A stretch of 8,807 nucleotides of DNA from Bacteroidota bacterium (lineage in GTDB: Bacteria > Bacteroidota > Ignavibacteria > UBA10030). A program made the translations under genes and the position numbers. Position 1 is the first letter of the stretch; the number at the start of each line of letters is the position of its first letter. Shown piece by piece: positions 1 through 6,408 of the stretch. The stretch covers positions 2,020 through 10,826 of the forward strand of contig DOWV01000400.1 of assembly GCA_003519375.1 (NCBI GenBank), read 5' to 3'. The notes beneath the pieces are model-generated. The model saw nothing but the letters and a program-made list of their open reading frames with translations. It was not told the DNA's origin and made no database searches.

Positions 1-1119
1 CTCTACGTTCGCAAGAGACTTTTCGGAAACAAACAGAGGGCGGCACAGACGGTCGAGGTTATCACGTTTGTGCGCATGAGCGCGGACTTGATGCGGCAGA
101 AACTCCCGTTTAATGAGATCCTCATTCTCCTGATGAACGACATCACCGATCCGGCATTACGTGAGGCCGTCAAAGAGATCAACAGTGAGCTCAAACAGGG
201 AAAAGACAGTGAGAAGGTCTTCACGAAGCAATCGGCCGTTTTTGGAAAGTTCACGGCGAACATGCTCGGCCTCGCCTCCAAAAGCGGAAACATGACGGAG
301 ATCTACGAAAGCACTGCAAAATTTCTGGAACGGAACGCTCAGTTCAAGCGAAATCTCAAGAGCGCGCTCATCATGCCTCTTGTGACACTGTTTATTCTGT
401 TTCTCGCCGTCCTTTTTTACGTCGCCTACATTTTCCCGGCAACGGCAGAGATGTTCGAGAAGTTCAAGATCGAGTTGCCGCCGATGACGAAAGCGACGCT
501 CGCATTCAGCCGCTGGATGATGGCGAACATCATCCCTCTCTCGATCGTCATCATAGCACCTATTGTGCTTTTCGCGCGGTTCATCGCCACAGAACGCGGC
601 AAGTTCCTGATGGATAAGACCATTATCAAGGTGCCGGTGGTCGGTCCGCTGCTGCACAAAACGGCGATCGAGATCTACTGCCGCGTCTTTTACGCATTGT
701 ACAGCGGGTCGGGCGAAAACATCGACGTGATCCGGATGGCGGCGGAAGCCTGCGGCAATAAGTACATGGAACATCAGATCAAAACAATCGCGATTCCGAT
801 GATGCTGGAAAAAGGAAAGGGGTTGACCGAAGCGTTCAATGCGACAGGAGTCTTCACGGCGACGGCAATTTCCCGTTTCAGCTCCGGGGCAGAAACCGGA
901 ACAGTGAAGAACACCGCGATCCAGCTCGCGGAATACTATGAGAAAGAAACGACCTACAAGATGGCCAACGCGATCGAAGCGATCCAGCTCGCCGTCTCGA
1001 TGGTCATCATGCTCGTACTGACGGCGCTGACGCTTGTCTCCTCTGAGACCGCAACCATCAAACCAAAGGCGCCGGGGACGATCATCACGTACGTGCTGAC
1101 GTATTTCGGATTGAACTAA
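1..1119 (+). CDS. pilC: PilC/GspF-family inner-membrane platform protein (5' partial)
   Basis: This is the polytopic inner-membrane platform protein on which the PilB and PilT ATPases act to move pilin subunits. The frame is open to the left edge, and residues before the ATG at position 70 (TFVRMSADLMRQKLPFNEIL) already match the start of the first GspF domain. That ATG is therefore internal and the true start lies upstream. Of the 372 visible residues, about 20-145 form the first GspF domain. Hydrophobic segments lie near 122-146, 174-196 and 320-345. The second GspF domain spans about 216-345 and carries the family hallmark SGAETGTV near residues 295-302. It ends in a TAA, 63 bases before the PilB/GspE ATPase, so the two are probably co-transcribed. 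The family assignment is secure; whether the system is a pilus or a secretion pseudopilus cannot be decided from this protein. Confidence 0.93.
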   Translation, partial: LYVRKRLFGNKQRAAQTVEVITFVRMSADLMRQKLPFNEILILLMNDITDPALREAVKEINSELKQGKDSEKVFTKQSAVFGKFTANMLGLASKSGNMTEIYESTAKFLERNAQFKRNLKSALIMPLVTLFILFLAVLFYVAYIFPATAEMFEKFKIELPPMTKATLAFSRWMMANIIPLSIVIIAPIVLFARFIATERGKFLMDKTIIKVPVVGPLLHKTAIEIYCRVFYALYSGSGENIDVIRMAAEACGNKYMEHQIKTIAIPMMLEKGKGLTEAFNATGVFTATAISRFSSGAETGTVKNTAIQLAEYYEKETTYKMANAIEAIQLAVSMVIMLVLTALTLVSSETATIKPKAPGTIITYVLTYFGLN

Positions 1120-1167
1120 GCAAATGCAGGCCTCCCACGGAACGGTGGTCACGGGAGAAGGTGTGAG

Positions 1168-1174
1168 AAGGAGA
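1168..1174 (+). promoter_or_regulatory. Ribosome binding site of pilB
   Basis: AAGGAGA sits 8 bases before the ATG at 1183. It is a near-consensus Shine-Dalgarno sequence, the best in the window, and it fixes the start of the ATPase gene. The 63-base spacer to the preceding gene shows no terminator. Confidence 0.8.
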
Positions 1175-1182
1175 GTCTCTCT

Positions 1183-2973
1183 ATGCCAGAAATAGACATA
1201 ACTGATAAAATCGGTTATACTCTCTTGAAGAAGGGGATCATCGACTTCGAGACGCTCGAGAAGTCGCTGAAGATGAAGGATTCGGATGAGAACAAAAAGA
1301 ACAGGAAAAACCTCGGACAGATTCTTGTAACGGAGTTTGGTGCTGACCATGACTCCGTCTTCCGCGAGGTAGCGAACCTCTACGCCTTCCGCGAAATCTA
1401 CGTTGCCGATGAGAAGATCGATGAAGCCCGGATTGCGTTTGTGAAGAAGCTGGTCGAGGCCCTGACCGACCAGCAGCGCGAGATGATGGTGCAGGCGAAG
1501 ATGCTCCCGTTCAAGTACGACGAACGGCAAGCCGACAAGCTCGTGATTATCGCAGCCGATCCGACCGATCGAAACCTTCCTGTGGTCGCCCGAAGCTTCA
1601 ATGTCAAGAAGTACGAGATCTGTTATGTCCGCCTGAAGGATCTCCAGACTTTGATGGAGAAGATCGTACCGGCGCAGAATGAGTTCCTGAAGCTTCTGCA
1701 GCAGGAAGAAGAAGTGAAGATCGGCGACGGCACGGGCGACGAGTCGGTGGACGAGCAGGCGCTTGAAGCTGAGATCAGCAAGAGCGCCCTGGTGAATCTC
1801 TTCGAGGGTTGCATCGTCGAGGCTGTCCGCAGGGGCGTAAGCGATATTCACATCGTGGCGGCAGAAGGAAATAAGACCAATTTTATGTTCCGTGTTGACG
1901 GTAACCTTCAGGTCTGGCACTGCCAGGAAAACACGATGCCTGAAGCAGTTATGGCGGTGGTCAAAGATAGGACCAAAAACGTTGATCGGTTTGAGCGTGA
2001 AATGTCGCAGGACGGTTTTATCCAGCGGGTGGTCGATGGCCACCAATTACGCTTCCGTGTCTCGATCATGCCGATCGTAACGACGGAGTTCAAGAACAAG
2101 TTCGAGAGCATCGTCATCCGCGTGCTCGATGACCGTAAAGTTATCACCGACCTCGAGAAACTTGGTCTGCAGGGTCCCGCCCGGGGATTCTTCTACAAGG
2201 CGATTGGCAAGCCGCAGGGAATCATCATCCTTACAGGTCCTACGGGATCTGGAAAGTCCACGACGCTCATCGCGGCTCTCTATCAGGTGATCGATCCCAC
2301 GGTCAACGTCTTGACCATTGAAGAACCGGTCGAGTACATCATCAAAGGAGCCCGGCAGCTCAAAATCGGACCAAAGATGGGATTTGAACAGTCGATCCGT
2401 GGTATTCTGCGGCACGACCCTGACATCGTGCTTGTCGGTGAGATGCGTGACAAGATTACCGCAGAAACGGCAATCAAGCTGGCAAATACGGGTCACCTTG
2501 TATTTTCTACCCTTCACACGAACGATGCTCCCAGCGCGGTCGCTCGTCTTTACAAAATGGGCATTGAGCCATTCCTTATTGCCTATGCCATCAACATCAT
2601 TGTGGCGCAGCGCCTTATCCGCACACTCTGCAAGATCTGCAAGGAGCCCGTCGACACGTCTGAAATGGACGACCTTCTGAAATTCGGATTCTCTGAAGAA
2701 GATCTCAAAGCACATACGATCTATAGGGCCGTGGGCTGTGACAAGTGCAATGGAGGGTACAAAGGACGGGCCGCAATCCACGAAGCCCTGTTTTTCACTA
2801 AGCAAATCAAGACGATTATCCTCAACGCAGGTGAAAAGGTGGACGAAGACGCTATCCGTGATCAGGCGGCTAAGGATGGCATGTGGACGCTTCGCCGATC
2901 CGGCATGGAGAGAATGAAAGAAGGGAGCACATCGCTGGAAGAGGTCATTTCCTCAACGGTTGAAGACGACTAG
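1183..2973 (+). CDS. pilB: PilB/GspE-family assembly ATPase
   Basis: This is a cytoplasmic hexameric ATPase that powers pilus or pseudopilus extension. Its 596 residues match the usual PilB/GspE length. Residues 1-165 resemble the N-terminal MshEN/T2SSE_N domain. An acidic linker near 168-195 leads into the N2 domain, with SDIHI at 220-224. The ATPase core has Walker A GPTGSGKST at 352-360, an intact Asp box IEEPVEY at 379-385, Walker B with catalytic glutamate DIVLVGEMRD at 414-423, and His box GHLVFSTLHT at 437-446. Two CxxC pairs (C483/C486 and C519/C522) form the zinc-binding tetracysteine typical of PilB/GspE and absent from PilT. A strong Shine-Dalgarno fixes the start. The gene follows pilC and ends just before a strong terminator. 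All key residues are present, so it should be active. PilB and GspE cannot be told apart with certainty; the PilT-like gene downstream favours PilB. Confidence 0.95.
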   Translation: MPEIDITDKIGYTLLKKGIIDFETLEKSLKMKDSDENKKNRKNLGQILVTEFGADHDSVFREVANLYAFREIYVADEKIDEARIAFVKKLVEALTDQQREMMVQAKMLPFKYDERQADKLVIIAADPTDRNLPVVARSFNVKKYEICYVRLKDLQTLMEKIVPAQNEFLKLLQQEEEVKIGDGTGDESVDEQALEAEISKSALVNLFEGCIVEAVRRGVSDIHIVAAEGNKTNFMFRVDGNLQVWHCQENTMPEAVMAVVKDRTKNVDRFEREMSQDGFIQRVVDGHQLRFRVSIMPIVTTEFKNKFESIVIRVLDDRKVITDLEKLGLQGPARGFFYKAIGKPQGIIILTGPTGSGKSTTLIAALYQVIDPTVNVLTIEEPVEYIIKGARQLKIGPKMGFEQSIRGILRHDPDIVLVGEMRDKITAETAIKLANTGHLVFSTLHTNDAPSAVARLYKMGIEPFLIAYAINIIVAQRLIRTLCKICKEPVDTSEMDDLLKFGFSEEDLKAHTIYRAVGCDKCNGGYKGRAAIHEALFFTKQIKTIILNAGEKVDEDAIRDQAAKDGMWTLRRSGMERMKEGSTSLEEVISSTVEDD

Positions 2974-3004
2974 TCTCATTTTGCTTGTCGTGGACTCTCT
3001 TTCT

Positions 3005-3040
3005 GAGGCATCCCGGAATCTCGGGATGCCTCTTTGATTT
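3005..3040 (+). terminator. Rho-independent terminator after pilB
   Basis: A perfect 11-bp inverted repeat (GAGGCATCCCG at 3005-3015, CGGGATGCCTC at 3022-3032) encloses a 6-base loop and is followed by TTTGATTTT. It lies 31 bases after the pilB stop. The T-rich tract is only on the + strand side, so it terminates the pilC-pilB unit and separates it from the PilT-like unit. Confidence 0.9.
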
Positions 3041-3300
3041 TCCGAGCTCATGTCCGGACCTGCGAACGCGCCAGGATGGGCCGGGGTACAGATCCCTGTT
3101 GTCCCGTGTCACAGCAGGTCTTACAGGAAGATAGTATCTATGTCTGTCTTTGGACACCTGTTTTGGCAGAGGCGGCAGGGATGAGATTCTAGCTTGACCT
3201 GGCCTTGGGTGGGAATGAGCGATTTTTGCCAGGTTTCTGATGGTCAGTTCCGAGGGACGTGAAGTCCCTACGGGGAAATGATATGGGGGAAACTTTAGAA
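3041..3300. other. Non-coding stretch between the two transcription units
   Basis: No convincing gene is seen between the terminator and the promoter region. A long minus-strand open frame crosses it, but its translation is basic, low in recognisable structure and runs through the terminator. The stretch holds an 8-base palindrome GTCCGGAC (3052-3059), a short AGATA-G-TATCT dyad (3129-3139) and a hairpin at 3253-3269 listed separately. No tRNA, rRNA or CRISPR-like repeat unit was recognised. Confidence 0.6.
3253..3269. repeat. Short perfect hairpin, possible dispersed intergenic repeat
   Basis: AGGGAC and GTCCCT form a perfect 6-bp stem around a 5-base loop GTGAA. No T-run follows, so it is not a typical terminator. 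Short GC-rich hairpins of this kind are often parts of dispersed intergenic repeats, but only one copy is in the window, so that idea is untested. It could also be a structured element in an untranslated RNA. Confidence 0.4.
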
Positions 3301-3303
3301 ATT

Positions 3304-3316
3304 TCTCTTTAAGAGA
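3304..3316. promoter_or_regulatory. Operator-like dyad abutting the -35 element
   Basis: TCTCTT and AAGAGA form a perfect 6-bp dyad around a single central T, ending two bases before the predicted -35 hexamer. It overlaps a second palindrome, AGAAATTTCT, at 3297-3306. The position suits an activator or repressor site for the downstream operon. The function is inferred from position and symmetry only; no regulator is identified. Confidence 0.35.
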
Positions 3317-3317
3317 G

Positions 3318-3346
3318 TTGCATTTTCGTTTGGAGTTTCTTATTAT
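3318..3346 (+). promoter_or_regulatory. Predicted sigma70-type promoter of the pilT-pilMN-pilOP-pilQ unit
   Basis: A -35 hexamer TTGCAT (3318-3323, three of six consensus bases) is followed after exactly 17 bases by a -10 hexamer TATTAT (3341-3346, five of six). Transcription would begin near 3353 and give a leader of about 70 bases before the ATG at 3424. It stands in the AT-richer part of the intergenic region, downstream of a terminator, where a promoter is needed. If the organism is a Bacteroidota with the unusual primary sigma factor, these consensus rules would not apply. Confidence 0.5.
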
Positions 3347-3423
3347 CACAGCAATAGGGGAACACCGCAAACCACTGCTTTTCACATTTTTGTTCGACCA
3401 CAACCGACAGTCGAGCCGATAGA

Positions 3424-4740
3424 ATGACGACACCTACACCGAGCACAGGCGCCGCCAAACCTCAGACCCCCGAGCCACAACCTGCGACGATGACACCCGA
3501 ACCACCATTTGTGGCGGACGGGCGAAAACTGTTGAAAGAAGTGGCTTCCCAGCTCCCAGCCACTGTGACCGGCTTGGAACGACAAATGATGATTGGTGAT
3601 ATCGTCGGGAGGATGGACGAAACTGACAAGGGGAAGCTCCGGGCGCTCATGAACTACTTCCTCCTGCGGATGTTGACGAACAATGCATCCGATATTGATA
3701 TGGGAGGATATGGCTCGGGAGGAAATATCTGGTATCGGATTTTCGGATCGAAAAAGGCCGACAAATCGTTGGGCCAATTCCTTCCCGATGAGATGAACTT
3801 TCTGGTCCAGAGCGTTATTGGCGAGCGACAGAGAGCATTTCTGTATGAGAATCGCAATTTGGATTTTTCGTACATGCTCTACCTCGAAAACGGAGAATTT
3901 CGGCGCTTCCGTGCGGACGCATATTTCGATCTGGACCAGGTCGCGCTCAACATGCGGGCCATCAACAACACGGTCCGCCCCTACAAGAATTTGGAATTGC
4001 ACCCCAACGTTACGCGGATGCTCAGTCTCGCCGGCACGAAAGAAGGATTGTGTCTCGTCACGGGCATCACGGGATCGGGAAAGAGCTCGACGCTTGATGC
4101 GATTATCGACGCCAACAATCATGCCGTCGATGCCCACATTGTGATCATCGCTTCGCCGATCGAGTATGTTCATAAATCGGATCGCTGCATCATCCGTCAC
4201 CGTGAAGTGGGCAGAGATGTTCTCGGCTTCAAGGACGGAGCCGTGCAGGCCCTTCGTCAGGATCCCGACATTATCATGATCGGTGAGCTGCGCGATCCGG
4301 AAACAATTCTGACCGCGCTGGAAATCACGGACTCCGGGCATAAAGTGTTTTCGACGCTTCATACAGCGTCCTCCGTCGAGAGTATCGACAGGATCATCGG
4401 TGAAACTCCGCCGAATGAGCAGGAGCGCGTCCGCAACCGTCTCGCGGATACGTTGCGTTGCGTCATGTCGCAAAAACTGGTCCCGAGCCTCGACGGCAAA
4501 CGCGTGCTTGCAAAAGAAATCATGCTGGGGCTTCCGTCCGTCCGTGCGGCAATCAAGAACAACAACACCGGGGAAATTTACCAGATGATCTCGGAAGGTC
4601 TCGAGCAGGGGATGATTACGATGGAGCAGGATCTCAAGCGCCTCTTTCTGCAGAAGAAGATCTCGCTCGAGAATGCTCTCAACTACGCGAACAATAAACG
4701 CCGGATTCAACAGCTTCTCCAGGTGAATCCGACAGAGTAA
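3424..4740 (+). CDS. pilT: PilT-like ATPase with altered Asp box
   Basis: This cytoplasmic hexameric ATPase belongs to the PilT family, which drives pilus retraction. It has 438 residues; PilT is usually about 340-380, the excess being an N-terminal tail of which residues 3-28 are rich in Pro, Thr and Ala. A PilT-type N2 domain (about 75-195) includes LDFSYML and FRRFRADAYF. The core has Walker A GITGSGKSS at 214-222, Walker B DIIMIGELRD at 282-291 and His box GHKVFSTLHT at 305-314. The PilT-specific stretch CIIRHREVGRDVLGF is present and the PilB tetracysteine is absent. Two departures stand out: the Asp box reads IIASPIEYVH (241-250), where PilT usually has an acidic pair before PIE, and the AIREG motif is replaced by AAIKNN near 375-380. 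The ATG at 3424 is the first possible start after an in-frame stop at 3355, but it lacks a clear Shine-Dalgarno; ATG 3490 is an alternative. The gene heads the operon, 69 bases before the PilMN gene. Confidence 0.88.
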   Translation: MTTPTPSTGAAKPQTPEPQPATMTPEPPFVADGRKLLKEVASQLPATVTGLERQMMIGDIVGRMDETDKGKLRALMNYFLLRMLTNNASDIDMGGYGSGGNIWYRIFGSKKADKSLGQFLPDEMNFLVQSVIGERQRAFLYENRNLDFSYMLYLENGEFRRFRADAYFDLDQVALNMRAINNTVRPYKNLELHPNVTRMLSLAGTKEGLCLVTGITGSGKSSTLDAIIDANNHAVDAHIVIIASPIEYVHKSDRCIIRHREVGRDVLGFKDGAVQALRQDPDIIMIGELRDPETILTALEITDSGHKVFSTLHTASSVESIDRIIGETPPNEQERVRNRLADTLRCVMSQKLVPSLDGKRVLAKEIMLGLPSVRAAIKNNNTGEIYQMISEGLEQGMITMEQDLKRLFLQKKISLENALNYANNKRRIQQLLQVNPTE

Positions 4741-4809
4741 ACGGCACTGGATCGAGCTTCAGCAGAGCTCACCACAACGGACCAATCACAACAAGGGGCA
4801 AAGGTCGAA

Positions 4810-6402
4810 ATGCCATACCAGCCTGGTCAGGGCAAAACTGCAGTTGCGTTATTCGTCGACGGCCTGGAGCTCAAGTTTGTCCAGTTGTCGACGAAGGGCG
4901 GAAAGGTGACGCTGCGGGATTACAAGACGGTCGCGTTGATCCAGAAGTTCGAAGAGAAACCCGGGGGCGGCTCCGAGGAATCGGTCGTAACGACGGACAT
5001 GTCGGCAGAAGCATTTGGGGAGTCGTCCGTTCCTACGGAAATGACCGAGCAAGAGGGGCAGAACAACGCTTCGGTCCTTTTGAGCATTCTCACAGATCTC
5101 CCGTCGGCGAAGTACACTCTCTCCTACGGACTCAGCGAGCCCGCGGTAACCTACCAAGAATTCGAAAGTGATTCCGGCCTCAAAGGCACAAAGCTGAAGA
5201 AGCACATCGCCCAGGAACTCTCCACGATGCGCTCTGCCGCACCGCCGATCGACGCGCTCGATTTCGTCCCGACGGCCCAGGGTGGGCTTCTCAGCGTCGT
5301 TCGCGAAGACGGGATGCACATCTACGATCTGTTGCGGGAGATAAAGCCGTTTATCGGCAACCGGCTCCCCAAGATCTATCTCATCGATAGTGCAGACACG
5401 GCGCTCCTCGGACTCGTGCGGACGTCGTACGAGCTTCAGGAGGAAGATGTCTCCGTTCTCGTCTATGTGGGAAACGACTTCAGCCGTCTGATCTTCATGC
5501 AGGGAAAAAACTACCTGCACTTCGCGCCGATCATCAGCGAAGGGTACGGATCATCGAACATCGAGAACACGATTTACAGCCGTATTCTCCTGGAGCAGGA
5601 CAACATTGCGCTCACGCGCATTGATCGCATCATCCTTTGCGGAGAGAGCCATAAGGTCAATCTCCGCGAATCCCTGGCGCCCCAGTTCACGAGCGCAACG
5701 GTGGAGTATCTGCAGGCGCCCGACCTCGATCTGAGCGTCTACGAAGGGCTGGTGGGAGAGGCGGTGTCGGAGTATGCGATACCGATCGCGACGGCCTGGC
5801 GCGCTCTGGCGCCGAAGAAGGCGGGATTCTACCCGCTCAATCTTTGCCCCGTGATGATCACGGAAGGTCAGAAGGCCTTCAAGCTTGCATGGCACGGTTG
5901 GCTCATGGCGCTGATGATCATCGGCTCCATCGTTTTCTTCATCACCTCGATCCAAAACAGGAGCGCCGAGATCAAGCGCCAGCGGGCAGAGCTCGTCCGC
6001 AAGCAGGCTGACCTCCGCGATCTGGAGGACCTGCGCGCGAGGCGGGCAGCGCTCACCGCGGATATCGATCGTTTTTCGAAAGCGGCGACTGTCTATGATT
6101 CGATCGCCCCGGGCAGTGACAAGTGGAGCCGGGTGCTGCACTACGTGGCAAACAGCGTGGAAGATCTCAACTCGCTTTGGATATACCGCATGGCGCGGGA
6201 TGAACAAGCCCCCGGCGCACTCATGATCAATGGCAGATCGATTTACCGTACCCGCATTTCGCGTCTCGCGAGTCTTTTCGAACGGGCAATTCTGAAGCAA
6301 GTCCGCACGACGAACATTCGTAACAAAGTAGTGTACGAATTCGATCTGAGCGTCGAGCAGATTGATAAGAGTGATGTCGTGTCCCCAACTAGAAAACGGT
6401 AA
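4810..6402 (+). CDS. pilM: PilM-PilN fusion (GspL-like) alignment-complex protein
   Basis: This protein spans the inner membrane and links the cytoplasmic motor to the periplasmic alignment complex. Residues 10-335 look like the actin-like PilM fold: ALFVDGLELKFVQL at the start, LVYVGNDFSRLIFMQG at 217-232, RIILCGES at 273-280 and a final AIPIATAWRAL. The nucleotide motifs are degenerate, as in GspL. An acidic, Gly/Ser/Thr-rich insert lies at 47-87. Next come LNLCP (343-347), resembling the INLLP motif of PilN that docks into PilM, then one membrane segment (about 362-382), a charged coiled coil (384-425) and a periplasmic PilN-like domain to 530. PilM is usually about 350 residues and PilN about 200, so 530 fits a fusion; GspL (about 400) shares the layout but is shorter. 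AAAGG lies 5 bases before the ATG. The PilO gene follows after 6 bases, so the pair is surely co-transcribed. Confidence 0.82.
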   Translation: MPYQPGQGKTAVALFVDGLELKFVQLSTKGGKVTLRDYKTVALIQKFEEKPGGGSEESVVTTDMSAEAFGESSVPTEMTEQEGQNNASVLLSILTDLPSAKYTLSYGLSEPAVTYQEFESDSGLKGTKLKKHIAQELSTMRSAAPPIDALDFVPTAQGGLLSVVREDGMHIYDLLREIKPFIGNRLPKIYLIDSADTALLGLVRTSYELQEEDVSVLVYVGNDFSRLIFMQGKNYLHFAPIISEGYGSSNIENTIYSRILLEQDNIALTRIDRIILCGESHKVNLRESLAPQFTSATVEYLQAPDLDLSVYEGLVGEAVSEYAIPIATAWRALAPKKAGFYPLNLCPVMITEGQKAFKLAWHGWLMALMIIGSIVFFITSIQNRSAEIKRQRAELVRKQADLRDLEDLRARRAALTADIDRFSKAATVYDSIAPGSDKWSRVLHYVANSVEDLNSLWIYRMARDEQAPGALMINGRSIYRTRISRLASLFERAILKQVRTTNIRNKVVYEFDLSVEQIDKSDVVSPTRKR

Positions 6403-6408
6403 GACACT

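Noticed and set aside
70..72. ATG at 70 as the true start of the PilC gene
   Set aside because: The frame is open to the left edge and the upstream codons match the GspF domain, so the gene is cut by the window.
157..2046. 629-residue minus-strand open frame opposite pilC and pilB
   Set aside because: It is the antisense shadow of two well-supported genes, crosses their intergenic spacer and has an Arg/His/Asp-rich translation typical of antisense frames.
3164..3178. Possible sigma54 promoter, TGGCAG followed by GGCAGG
   Set aside because: The -12 GC is not at the required 10-base distance from the -24 GG, and the TTGCA box is missing.
2945..3433. 162-residue minus-strand open frame across the intergenic gap
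   Set aside because: It runs through the terminator stem, begins inside the PilT-like gene, ends inside pilB, and its translation has no recognisable domain or Shine-Dalgarno.
3382..4710. 442-residue minus-strand open frame opposite the PilT-like gene
   Set aside because: It is antisense to intact Walker A, Walker B and His-box motifs on the + strand and has no domain of its own.
4754..4770. GAGCT/AGCTC hairpin between the PilT-like and PilMN genes
   Set aside because: The stem is only 5 bp with a 7-base loop and no T-run, so it is too weak to call a terminator.
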